Assembly: GCA_015486895.1 (NCBI GenBank)
Contig: WFQT01000188.1
Span: 1 to 40,972, forward strand
Reading direction: 5' to 3'
DNA from: Anaerolineae bacterium
Lineage (GTDB): Bacteria; Chloroflexota; Anaerolineae; JAADDB01
Length of the DNA: 40,972 nt
The position numbers and the translations under genes are program-made. How positions within the stretch are numbered: position 1 is the stretch's first letter; the number at the start of each line of letters is the position of its first letter. Below, one piece after another: positions 1 through 9,800 of the stretch. The notes beneath the pieces were generated by a model. The model did no database searches, was not told where the DNA came from, and was given only the letters and a program-made list of their open reading frames with translations.

Positions 1-2
1 AC

Positions 3-638
3 GGAGGTAGTGGGGATGCGCTTCCTCTTAAGTTGGGTAAGAACACTATCGGCCGTCAAGATGACAATGATGTTACGCTGCGCGATTCGACAGTTTCCCG
101 ACATCATGCGGTGATTTTTGTGGAGCGCGATGTGGTGACCCTGCAGGATTTGGGTTCCAGTAACGGGACTTTTGTGAACAACCAGCGTTTGAGCAAAGTG
201 CGGAGCCGGGTAGAGCCGGGTGTCAATATCCGTTTTGGAAATCAAGAATTTACTCTCCGCAAAGACAACGCGAGTAGTGATGATACGGTTCATCAGAGTA
301 ACAAAAGAGAGCCCCAAAACGGATCCGCCCAGGCTAAACAAGTTGATTCTAAGCAACTGAAACCGGCCTTTCTGGTTGATGGTGGAGGGCAGCGCATACC
401 TTTGCAGAAAAAAGAAACGAAAATCGGCCGTAGTCCGGCTAACGATGTAACACTGAATGACCAGGCTGTTTCCACAAATCATGCTGTCATTACTGTGAAG
501 GAGGGGAAGTTTGTCCTGCGCGATTTGGATTCGACTAATGGCACCATAGTCAACGGAGCGAAAGTAAAGGAACATGTATTGCAGCAAGATGACATAATCC
601 AGTTTGGCAAAGCGAAATATGTATTCCAGGTCGGTTGA
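3..638 (+). CDS. Tandem FHA-domain phosphothreonine-binding protein, 5' partial
   Basis: The reading frame stays open to the left edge (first full codon at position 3), so the true start lies outside the window. The TTG at 33 sits inside the first FHA domain and is not a credible start. Two FHA domains are visible, one near each end of the protein. Each keeps the canonical set of conserved positions: GR followed by NDVTL, then SxxH (VSRHHA in the first, VSTNHA in the second), then a Ser/Thr-Asn-Gly turn (SSNGT, STNGT). FHA domains bind phosphothreonine peptides, so this is a likely soluble adaptor that reads the output of the Ser/Thr kinases downstream. A Lys/Gln-rich linker separates the domains. 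It lies 55 bp upstream of the VWA gene on the same strand, so co-transcription is likely. The family call is secure; the partner proteins are inferred. Confidence 0.93.
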   Translation, partial: GGSGDALPLKLGKNTIGRQDDNDVTLRDSTVSRHHAVIFVERDVVTLQDLGSSNGTFVNNQRLSKVRSRVEPGVNIRFGNQEFTLRKDNASSDDTVHQSNKREPQNGSAQAKQVDSKQLKPAFLVDGGGQRIPLQKKETKIGRSPANDVTLNDQAVSTNHAVITVKEGKFVLRDLDSTNGTIVNGAKVKEHVLQQDDIIQFGKAKYVFQVG

Positions 639-693
639 GTACGCTCGCTGACATTTTAGCCACCATCAGATTCGTGATAGGAGGAAAAGAAAC

Positions 694-3642
694 ATGAGAA
701 AGTCATTCTCTCAGTATTATTGGAGTGTTGTTGTCCTCATTGCAACACTTGTGATCCTCGTGTTGATAGGAGGGTATACCACGCTGGCTATGACAGAGAA
801 AGCAGACGCCGCAACTACAATGTTCAAGCCGAAGCCTCTAGATGTTATTCTGGTTGTTGACCAATCGCACAGTATGTTCACGATTAGCGATCCTTCCCAG
901 GTCATTACAGATACTCAGGGGAGGCCCATTGGTGAGATTCCTCCTGTGCGGCAATTGGCAGCTCAGTATTTCGTGGATTATTTGCATGTGGATCAAATAC
1001 CCAGTGTCGAAAACAGGGTTGGCATAATTTACTTTGGAGAGAAACCCGAACTGGCAGCTCCCTTGACAAATGTTTCCACGGATCAAAATGTCAGACACTT
1101 GCACGATATATTAGAGGCAACACCCCCTGATTTGCATTGGACAGACACAGATGCCGCTTTCGAAGAAGCTTATAAGGTACTATTCAAGAGTCCCCAAGCC
1201 GATTCCAGCCACGAACACGTGGTTGTGTTCCTCTCTGACGGGCTTCCCCAGATTATCTATCCCTGGCCCATCGAAGACAGCACGAAAAAAGATGGGACGC
1301 CATTAGAGGGTAAGAGAAGTTACTATCTGCGTCACAAGAGGATTATCGAGCAGTTCAGTGAGAAAGGGGTGAGGTTTTATACTATTATTATTGCCAAGAC
1401 CGGATATGTGGATTACAACGACAAAGCACTCCAAGACCCTAAAATGGCCGGGCTTGGTTTCAAGAACTTCGCAAATCTGTGGCAGCAGGCCGCGACCGCG
1501 ACGGGTGGAGATTATTTCCGCTTGAGCGTTGGCAAAAATAACAGTCTGAAGCGCTCGGACCTGTTGGCGATTTACCACGCCATTTTGGCCAATCTGCTAA
1601 GTATTTCGCCATTACAGCGCTACCAAGGGGGGGTAACCGCCCCTGACCAGACTGTGCCTATTACAGTCGGTAAATGCCGGAAATTGTTGATTACAGTGCA
1701 GAAGGGCGAGAGTAATACCGAGGTTAGTCTCAAGACACCGGATAACCAGCTCATTCCTCCAACTACGGTGCGATCGACTTATGTGATCTACAAAGTGGAG
1801 AACCCCCCAACAGGGAGTTGGTGGCTTCGTTTCCAGGGCGGGCAGGGGACAAACTACAATGTCAGCCTGGATTGCGCGGATATTACCCTGCAGGCCAGGT
1901 TTCTCTCTCCGGGAAGTAGTTTCCAGCAATGCAAGCCCATGCCTATAGCTGTTAAGCTGGTTTCTGAAACCGGGGAACCTGTGAATGATGCACTGGTGGG
2001 GGTAAATATCCTTCTTCCTGATGGTAGCACGAAATCTTTGGCTTTGGACAATCGCGGACAGGGCTTGTATCAAAAGACATTCACAGAAACTAAGCAAGAG
2101 GGGAAATATCAACTTTCTTTGGAAGGTCATCAAGGAGATAAGATTGCCAAGCGTGAAAAGGGAGTCTCCTTGTTGGCTGTACCTTATTTAAGTCTTATCA
2201 GCCCTAAGTCCGGAATTCAGTTGCCGGGTGGCACTCTCTCCGTTGAGGCCGGGGTGAAAGTTGCGTGCGCATTAGCCTCGGGAGATGCGGATATCAGTAA
2301 CGGGAAGGCTACGGTTCGCACTTACCTGATCAGAAGCGATGGCACTAAAACGGCGCCCATCGAGCTTGTTGACGACGGGCGCAACGGTGACCACAAAGCG
2401 GGCGATGCTGTTTTCACTGGCGCTTTTTCTCAAGTTCAGAAAGGTGCATACGCTTTGGTGGTGGACCTCGCGGTTCCGGCGTTGAACGTTCAAGATCACA
2501 TCAAGGAGCAGATCACAGTAGGGATGCCGCCAACAAAAACACCTACGCCTACGGAGACACCTGTCCCCACAGCTACGCCAACTGCCACGCCGGCAAATGC
2601 CGGCCATTGGGTCGGGAAAAACAACATCACTGTTCGGGCCGGTACAAAGGGAGAAATACCATTACACTTTAACAGTTCGGGCTTGAAAGACGGGCAAGTA
2701 GTGCGCGTGAAACTCACAGGCGTGCCGGCCGGGCTGGCCCTGCATACGGACCGGGTCCAGATCTTGCCGGGGAAGAAAGACACAACTGCAGTACTTCATT
2801 TTTCGGTGGCGAAAGAGTTAGCGCCGGCCAAAGGTAAAAGCAAGAAAGTCTATGCCGGTACTTTAGAGTTGACCTATCCTGATGGCAAGACTAAGCATGA
2901 TCAGATAAGCTTCACAGTCTTGCCGCCGCCTACCTCTCCATGGGCGTATATCATCATTCTGGTAGTACTGTTGGCAATTGTCGGTGGACTACTTGGTGCG
3001 TACGTTTTCGTCCACGGACGTGGCCAGTTGGTTGGCAGGCTGGTATACGATAGTGCACCGGAAGGCACCGACACGTCTGATATTGACTTGTATGGTAACA
3101 AGTACGATCTGACACTGGATGAAATGCCAAGCTATGAAGAGGGAGAGACTATCCCTGAAGCAGAGAGCGACGATAATGACGGTCTTGGTGGGTACGATAG
3201 CTATGAGGAAAACGACAGCGTGGGGCCTCAAGATGAGCCGTTACATGCAACACTGACGTTTTTCGCTCGCCGAGGAAATCAGGAGGCGGTCTTGAAAGTT
3301 ACTGAAAGTAATAAAGCTGTCTCTGTTAACGGCGGTCTGCTAAGTCAAGGAGAAACCAAGAAACTAAATGATGGGGATATCATTGAAGTGGGTAGTTACA
3401 AATTGCACTATGAATATTTAGGTGTTTCCGGAAATGAAGATGAAGGTTGGCAGACAGAAGAAAACGGATGGGATACAGGGGAATACGGGGATTATACTGA
3501 AGGAGATGACACGGGTGAATACAGTGGTGGCGGTTTCGGAGACTCTGACCAAGGAACTGGATACGACACTGGTAGTTCCGGTGACTATGATCAGGGAACT
3601 GAATACGATGACAGCGGAAATGATGGTTACACAGATTATTGA
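694..3642 (+). CDS. Membrane-anchored VWA-domain protein with cytoplasmic FHA-like domain and acidic tail
   Basis: The start is the ATG at 694, preceded by TAGGAGG at 678-684. Residues about 10-32 form a signal anchor or signal peptide. A VWA domain follows, with the MIDAS motif DQSHS (D56, S58, S60) and a later FLSDG aspartate (D182), so metal-dependent ligand binding looks intact. Several Ig-like or beta-sandwich segments come next, then a Thr-Pro linker near residues 613-635, another beta domain, and a transmembrane helix at about 748-775. The C-terminal part would be cytoplasmic. It contains a segment at about 850-910 that resembles the second half of an FHA domain (VNGG, then LNDGDIIEVG) but lacks the GR and SxxH residues. 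The last 65 residues are a Gly/Asp/Glu/Tyr-rich tail. The protein probably senses or binds something outside the cell and contacts the FHA or tubulin-like partners inside. The VWA and topology calls are strong; the partner is inferred. Confidence 0.9.
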   Translation: MRKSFSQYYWSVVVLIATLVILVLIGGYTTLAMTEKADAATTMFKPKPLDVILVVDQSHSMFTISDPSQVITDTQGRPIGEIPPVRQLAAQYFVDYLHVDQIPSVENRVGIIYFGEKPELAAPLTNVSTDQNVRHLHDILEATPPDLHWTDTDAAFEEAYKVLFKSPQADSSHEHVVVFLSDGLPQIIYPWPIEDSTKKDGTPLEGKRSYYLRHKRIIEQFSEKGVRFYTIIIAKTGYVDYNDKALQDPKMAGLGFKNFANLWQQAATATGGDYFRLSVGKNNSLKRSDLLAIYHAILANLLSISPLQRYQGGVTAPDQTVPITVGKCRKLLITVQKGESNTEVSLKTPDNQLIPPTTVRSTYVIYKVENPPTGSWWLRFQGGQGTNYNVSLDCADITLQARFLSPGSSFQQCKPMPIAVKLVSETGEPVNDALVGVNILLPDGSTKSLALDNRGQGLYQKTFTETKQEGKYQLSLEGHQGDKIAKREKGVSLLAVPYLSLISPKSGIQLPGGTLSVEAGVKVACALASGDADISNGKATVRTYLIRSDGTKTAPIELVDDGRNGDHKAGDAVFTGAFSQVQKGAYALVVDLAVPALNVQDHIKEQITVGMPPTKTPTPTETPVPTATPTATPANAGHWVGKNNITVRAGTKGEIPLHFNSSGLKDGQVVRVKLTGVPAGLALHTDRVQILPGKKDTTAVLHFSVAKELAPAKGKSKKVYAGTLELTYPDGKTKHDQISFTVLPPPTSPWAYIIILVVLLAIVGGLLGAYVFVHGRGQLVGRLVYDSAPEGTDTSDIDLYGNKYDLTLDEMPSYEEGETIPEAESDDNDGLGGYDSYEENDSVGPQDEPLHATLTFFARRGNQEAVLKVTESNKAVSVNGGLLSQGETKKLNDGDIIEVGSYKLHYEYLGVSGNEDEGWQTEENGWDTGEYGDYTEGDDTGEYSGGGFGDSDQGTGYDTGSSGDYDQGTEYDDSGNDGYTDY

Positions 3643-3735
3643 TAACCGTGTTCGACAATTACGCTGCCTTTGGGACATGTCATGTAAGTAATGGAGATGA
3701 TTAAGTCATTGTCATAAGATATTCAGCCAAACTAC

Positions 3736-3741
3736 AGGAGG
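3736..3741 (+). promoter_or_regulatory. Ribosome binding site that decides the tubulin-like gene start
   Basis: AGGAGG ends directly against an ATG at 3742 and lies 6 nt before a second in-frame ATG at 3748. The spacing is only workable for the second, so translation is expected to begin at 3748. Confidence 0.7.
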
Positions 3742-3747
3742 ATGAAA

Positions 3748-6507
3748 ATGGCATATTACGATGATGTTGCTGCAGGCGAAGAAGAAGAATTGGCGCCAGA
3801 AGTGACCATGGAATTCCGACCGACATTGATTATTGGCTTGGGTGGTACAGGTCATGAAATATTGGTACGCTTAAAGGCCCGGTTTTTGGACACGTACGGA
3901 GAGAAAATCTCTCACGTCATTAAGTTGATCTCGTTCGATACGGCGGACGAAAGCATTAATGTGGTTTCGGAAAAAGGGCGACTGGTAAGTCTTACCAAAG
4001 ATGTGGAGTTGGTCAACATTGGTCACGTTCCGGTGGGCAGTATTCTTAGAAATTTGGATCGTCACCCGACCATCAAGGCCTGGTTGCCTACCAATCTGCC
4101 GGTGCGCGCTATCACGGCTGGCGCTAAAGCAATCCGCCCTTTAGGGCGGTTAGCGCTTTTCTATCATTACAGCCAGGAGGCGCGCGTCCGTGATCGCTTG
4201 TTGACCTCGATTCGCTCTTTGACGAATATAAAGCTCAAAGGCGAAGTAGGGGAAGGCGCTGTTGTCGCAAAAACGCGAGGGTTGAATGTCTTCATCGTTG
4301 CGTCTGTATGCGGTGGCACTGGAAGCGGTACCTTTATCGATATGGCTTACTTGACCAAAAAGCTCATCGAGAATAACGGCATACAACCAGAATTTTGTTT
4401 CATAAATGGGATGTTGGTACTTCCCCAAGCGTTTGCCATGGTTGCTTCGGATGCCATTATGGCCAATGCTTATGCTTCCCTTCGCGAATTGAATTACTTC
4501 TCGAAAGAGGGTAACTATTATGCGAAGTATCCAGATGGGTTAGAAGTCCAAATTCACAACCGACCGTTTAATATTTGCTATCTCATCGATGCTGTCAATG
4601 AAAATGGTAAGACATTGACCGGCTTAGAGGATTTAGCTCCGATGATCGCTGAGAGTATTTTCCTGCAAATTGGCTCTCAGGTGGGTAAGGCCACGCAAAG
4701 CGTGTTCGATAATGTGAAGAGCCTGGATCGCATGGAGAACGGGGAACCTACAGCATTTAGCAGCTTAGGTACGGCGTCTTTGGTTTTTCCGGCCAAACGT
4801 ATCATTGAGGTCTGTTCGTATCGTTTCGGCCAGGCTTTGATTCGTGAGGCTGTCACGCATGATCCTGACAAGGGAGCAGTGCCGGAGCTTGTACGCCAAT
4901 TCCAAGAGAAAAGTCATGTGCTGCCGAAGGCACTTCTAAGTGATGTGATGCGTGATCCGAAGGGGCGAGAAATCAGGATTGGACTGGAAGCCAGCAAAGA
5001 GATTCGTGACGCTAATCGTGAAGAGGTATTGAAGCGGACTGAATCATTTGTCCAGAATTTCGAAATCCGACGCTTGAATGGCGATTACATGAAATTGGGT
5101 AATAGCAATGCCAAACGCATAACAGCTAAACTACGCCAAGACTTGGTTGCCGAAACGCACAGAATCGTTGATGATCCTCAGCTAGGGCCTGTGCTGGCTG
5201 TGTTGTTCCTGGAAAGGCTGGATACTGAGTTGAAGAAAATGTTGGCTGCACTCGATAAAGAGCGGCAACGACTCAGCGGGCAACTAAATGCCGTAAAGAA
5301 GCAAATCAACGGTGTGAAAGCCGGTTTTACGGCTGCCTTGAATTCGTTTCCATTGGGAAGAGGTGGACGCATCGCCAAAGCTAGAGATGAATATCTCTCG
5401 GTACGGCAAAAACAGTTCACGCTCCAGCTCGAGATCATGAAGCGCAACCTTATTCTCGGCGCTTTGTCAGATTTCGACAGTGAGGTCGCAGAGTCGAGAA
5501 AAGCCGTCGGTATAATGGTCGACAAGTTTAACGCGGTGGCTCACCGTTTCGAGCGGGAGGAAAAGGAAGCACGAAGGGGCGAACGTTTTGCTCAAATGGT
5601 GCTGACAACGGAGATTACCGATGATAAGGACTTGGACCGCTATTATGGCGAACACGCAGGGGCGGTAGCTGAGAATTTCAACCGCTACCTGGAACGGATC
5701 GGCAGCCTTTACGATATAGGAAAGAAAGATGAAATAACCATTGGCAGAAGCATTTTTGAATTCTCGCAAGGTCTGTTCCAGCCTCTCTTCGATATTCATT
5801 TGGAAGACCTGATTCGCGAGAAACGACACGCCATATCGCCAGAAGAGCGGCTGGAAGATTTGCGCACGGATTCAGTGCCATTTTGGAATTATGAGGCTGC
5901 TAAAATGACGGGCGGTGGCGAGATGGAATCCATTCGCGTCATTGGCGTTGAGGACAAGAACACGTCTCTGTATCGGGATGCCATTCGCAAAGGGGAGACT
6001 TTGATTTCCACACGAGATCCCCATCGCCTGACCGTTTTACACTCGAAGCATGGTTTGCCACTCTTCGCATTGCGTCAACAAGACTTTTACGCGAAGAAAT
6101 ACGAAGAACATTTGCGGAAACGCGTCAGTCCTTTGCACCTGTTTCCTGATTTGCCCTGGTTGGAAGGTGAGGAAGCTGCACACCAATGGTTTGCTTTGGG
6201 TCAGGCTTTTGGATTAATCAAGAAAATTGGTGTGTGGTACTACTGTCAGCCCAAAGACAGTTTGGAGGTAGAGGTCAAACTAGATCAAGGATTGCGTCAG
6301 TCATTAGATGCGTTCACTCAAAACCAACAGCTCATTGATGACATCAAAGGACAAATTGAAGCCAAAATCAGGAATATGGGGAACAAGAAAGCTATAGAGG
6401 TTTTGCAGGAATATCAAGACCGCGCTTTGGCTCGAGATCCCGAAGTGCGACAACTGGAGATTCATTTGAAGAAACTGGTTAGGGAATTTGCTAACCAGAT
6501 GGAATGA
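3748..6507 (+). CDS. Tubulin-like (Tubulin_2 type) putative GTPase
   Basis: This 919-residue soluble protein starts with a Rossmann-like tubulin fold. A glycine loop (IIGLGGTGHE, near residue 28-37) follows the first strand. The tubulin/FtsZ signature loop appears as CGGTGSGTF at about residues 188-196, preceded by strand NVFIVASV. These correspond to the T1 and T4 phosphate-binding loops of FtsZ and tubulin. A coiled-coil-prone, Lys/Glu/Gln-rich section lies at about 490-540. A C-terminal domain contains HSKHGLPLFALRQ near residue 762, and the next gene shares it. I could not identify the catalytic T7 aspartate loop. No membrane helix is present, which suggests a cytoplasmic polymerising or switch GTPase. 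It follows the VWA gene by 105 bp. The Tubulin_2 assignment is from motif recognition; polymerisation is inferred. Confidence 0.88.
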   Translation: MAYYDDVAAGEEEELAPEVTMEFRPTLIIGLGGTGHEILVRLKARFLDTYGEKISHVIKLISFDTADESINVVSEKGRLVSLTKDVELVNIGHVPVGSILRNLDRHPTIKAWLPTNLPVRAITAGAKAIRPLGRLALFYHYSQEARVRDRLLTSIRSLTNIKLKGEVGEGAVVAKTRGLNVFIVASVCGGTGSGTFIDMAYLTKKLIENNGIQPEFCFINGMLVLPQAFAMVASDAIMANAYASLRELNYFSKEGNYYAKYPDGLEVQIHNRPFNICYLIDAVNENGKTLTGLEDLAPMIAESIFLQIGSQVGKATQSVFDNVKSLDRMENGEPTAFSSLGTASLVFPAKRIIEVCSYRFGQALIREAVTHDPDKGAVPELVRQFQEKSHVLPKALLSDVMRDPKGREIRIGLEASKEIRDANREEVLKRTESFVQNFEIRRLNGDYMKLGNSNAKRITAKLRQDLVAETHRIVDDPQLGPVLAVLFLERLDTELKKMLAALDKERQRLSGQLNAVKKQINGVKAGFTAALNSFPLGRGGRIAKARDEYLSVRQKQFTLQLEIMKRNLILGALSDFDSEVAESRKAVGIMVDKFNAVAHRFEREEKEARRGERFAQMVLTTEITDDKDLDRYYGEHAGAVAENFNRYLERIGSLYDIGKKDEITIGRSIFEFSQGLFQPLFDIHLEDLIREKRHAISPEERLEDLRTDSVPFWNYEAAKMTGGGEMESIRVIGVEDKNTSLYRDAIRKGETLISTRDPHRLTVLHSKHGLPLFALRQQDFYAKKYEEHLRKRVSPLHLFPDLPWLEGEEAAHQWFALGQAFGLIKKIGVWYYCQPKDSLEVEVKLDQGLRQSLDAFTQNQQLIDDIKGQIEAKIRNMGNKKAIEVLQEYQDRALARDPEVRQLEIHLKKLVREFANQME

Positions 6508-6884
6508 AGTGTTCGGCGGCGGTTTTTCTAAGGGTAACTATTACCAGCCCGATTTAATGGCTGTTTTTGAGAATGACCTCCTTGCCAAACAGTAATTTCC
6601 AGCAGAGACTCGGGCTGGTAGCATTCAGCAATGGGAATTACAGCGACAATTCGGGGAAAGACTGTTATTGATTCAGAACTGCATTAATGTGTGTTGGCTC
6701 TAAAGTGGTTGCTGCAAGCCCATTTTACAGACCATGCGGTTTGAGCCATCATATTTGACGCATGTTCTTGTTTGTGTCTCCAAGAATTTGGTGTATTCTG
6801 AACAACTCGGGCGAGGAATCAGTTTATCAGACGAAATTAGCTTTGGGTCAGACTCCGATGATTGTGGAGAAAAGAGGTGCTGCA
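6508..6884. other. Intergenic region between the two tubulin-like genes
   Basis: This 377-bp gap is unusually long for the first operon. It contains a nested inverted repeat at 6542-6620, listed separately. The rest shows no convincing gene. An open frame extends upstream from 6885 to 6762, but its codons are not preceded by a ribosome binding site and it lacks any recognisable domain. Confidence 0.6.
6542..6620 (+). repeat. Nested inverted repeat, possible structured leader or terminator
   Basis: TACCAGCCCGA at 6542-6552 is perfectly complementary to TCGGGCTGGTA at 6610-6620. Inside it, CTGTTT at 6561-6566 pairs with AAACAG at 6587-6592. The transcript could fold into a two-tier stem. No U-run follows the outer stem, so a classical intrinsic terminator is unlikely. 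A regulatory RNA structure or a small palindromic insertion are alternatives. Confidence 0.5.
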
Positions 6885-9800
6885 ATGGAAAGAACGATAA
6901 GACAGGCATTAATTGTAGGTATTGGAGATACCGGGATAGCAGTGCTTTCAAGACTGCGGGAACGCCTTGTCCACTTATCAGATGGGAAAGGAGTTCCTGT
7001 CATATCGCTTGTTGGGATCAGCGAAAATGGTAACTTTCCGAGAAACGAGCTTCCTGCAGGAGAGGAGGTACAGCCTATCCATCAAATTACTTTGTCCGCA
7101 AGATCTGTAGATGATGCTGTTTTGCAATTGCTGTCACCCGAGCTTCAAGAAGCAATCATAGCGATGAAACCGGCTGGACAATCTGAGGCGTCTACCCGGT
7201 TGACCGGTTGGCTGAAGTTTTTCTCTAACGCGCCGTTTATCGAATCCACACTCCGGCAATGGACGTTGCAGGTCATAGACACGGCCGCCAAAGATAAACT
7301 CAAGAACATGGGCATGGGAGTTCATTCCACTGCGGCCCTGGATGTTTTCGTTGTTGGGGCATTAAGCGATCCTTTTACCAGCGGCACGTTAGTCGAGTTT
7401 CCCTACTTGCTTCAGCATATTTTGGAACATCAGATGATTGCGGAACGCATAACTAAGCGTTACGCCGGTGTTCTTTTTTTACCGGTTTTTGCCGACGAGA
7501 CTCACGATGGTGAAGATATTAATGAACGTCGTAAGAGAGAGTATACGCAACAGGCTAACACCTATGCCGCTCTAAAGGAACTGGACTATTACATGGACCA
7601 GGGGCATTACAAGATGAGTTTTGATCCGGGGTTGCGAGTAGAACAGATTAGGGCACCTTATGACTACGTTTATTTGGTTGATGCGGTGAATGAAGCCAAT
7701 CAAAGGATCCCTACCCGCTCTCAGATGACCGAAATGGTAGCTGAATGGTTCGATCAGACTTTGACCACCACAATGGGCGAAGAACTGAGCAAGCAAAGTA
7801 CGCAAGGCGGAATAGCGCGTTCCTTTGGGAAATTGGCGGTTTACAGCGGTTTTGGGCTTTCAGCCTATATTTTACCTGTGGAAGAGACTATTGACGTTGG
7901 TGCAATCCGTTTGGGGCTGGATATGCTGGGTCGCTCTAAGGGGTTGTTGAAAGAGCAGCCCCCGGAAGCCATCGAGCCGGTCGTTTTCTCCGCAGTAGAT
8001 AAGGACGGGGTTGTCGCTCGGCTGCGTAATGGTAATGGGGGCGACAAAAAGATTGCCGCTTATACAAACCAATTTGACAAGCCTTTCCGGCATATGGCCC
8101 CTTACGACCTGAAAGCCTTTTTTGAGACGGTTTATAAATCGTTTGGACATAATTACACCAGGCTTCTGCCGGTTATTGAAAGGAATATGGCGACTAATCT
8201 GGAAGACCTTCTCGATGAAAAACAAAAAGAGGTCGAAGACAAAGCCTTTGAGCTGATCGATGATAACCATATCGGCGGTATTTCCCTGGCTATCCGTGCC
8301 TTGCAGTCACTGACGGAGCGTTTGAATAAGTTAGTCGCTGTAGAACGCGGGAACTTGGACTTGATAACTGGTCAATTGAAAGAGGCAACTGAGGATGTGA
8401 CTAAGACACAAGCAGCTCATGTCGCTGCTGTTTATGCTTTTTATCCGGAGGATTGGAGAGAGCAGATCGTTGTCTGGGGTGGTTTGATTGGTTTCTTGGT
8501 ATTTTCATTTTGGCTGTCTATTACATCGTTTCTGTTCGCTAAAGACAATTTGGCTGGTTTAGTTGCTGAGTGGAGCGGCGGTGATCTAAGTTTTTTAGCT
8601 CGCGCTGGCTTACAACTGGCTACTTTTCTCTTCCTTATCGCGGCTCTGTTTGCTGTGGGCGTGGCCGGATATAATGCCTACCACTGGTGGAAGCGTACTC
8701 GCTCTAATTATGTCTCTACCCTAAAAACAAGATTGACAGATGCTCTAAAGAAGGTTGTGACCTCTATGACGCTTCATTACTTTTCCGCTATAGAAAGGGT
8801 GAGTAAAGAGGTCAACGGCCAAGTTGTAGATTTGCGGGATAAAGTGGAAACCGTCCAGGATGCGTTGCAACAACGGTTTGCTGCGCCTCATGCGTTGTAT
8901 GGTTCGCGACGTTTCTTGCTGGAAGAGTCTTTACTGACGGAAGAAGATTTTGATGAGTTTTATGAAGAGATTGTTGGGGGTTCTGTCGAGGACGAACTCT
9001 ATAGATTCTCCCAGCCGGAGCAATATGGCACTATTTCCGGATGGCGGGATATGGAGCCGAAGGAAATAGAAGACAAGTTACTTGCGTTTGGCAGGGGATA
9101 TCTGTCTCCGGGATTGAAGGAAAAGGATGTCGAGACGCTTTTAGTCAAACATGCTCAGTTGAGTGAACCCAACGAATCTGGAAGACACCCTTACTCTCCA
9201 ACGGCCAATGATGAGGATGCTAAGATTCGTGCTGTACAAGAGAAAATGAAAGATTTGATCGACTCTGCCAAGCCATTCTTGCGCTATAATTCCACGGCAC
9301 TTGATACAGCGGTAAATCCGTCGTTGATTCAGGTAGTTGGTTTTCTCCAGGCTAACAATGATGATTCTTTGGTACAAAAAGCGGTGGAGCAAATTGGTAT
9401 TGGCTCTGGGGCAACAATCCAAACAGTGCGTGTACCCGATCGCTATCATATTATTTCCATGTCAGTCCGGCATGGCCTGCCTTTGTCTGCCGTTAGTATG
9501 CTTGCGAGTTATCGAGAACAGTATAGCCGGTTTCGGGCCAGGAATGAGGTAGGTTTGCATGCCCAAAGCAAGTATCTTATGTTGCCGGATATTTTCCCCC
9601 TCCGTTTCGAGGGAAAGATTATATCAGAACCGCAAGAAGCGGTTGCTCTGGGCCTCGCTTTTGGCAAAGTGCACTGGAACTCGCGCCAAAAGCGCTACGA
9701 GTGCCAGTATCATGACAATTTCCTGGAAAAGAATATTGTCGTGCCTCTGGGAGAGGATAAAACTGCCGCCACAATGTTTCTACAAGAGCACGTGGAGATA

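Noticed and set aside
6762-6884. N-terminal extension of the second tubulin-like protein
   Set aside because: The ATG at 6885 has a ribosome binding site and starts the protein just before the first strand of the fold; the extension has neither.
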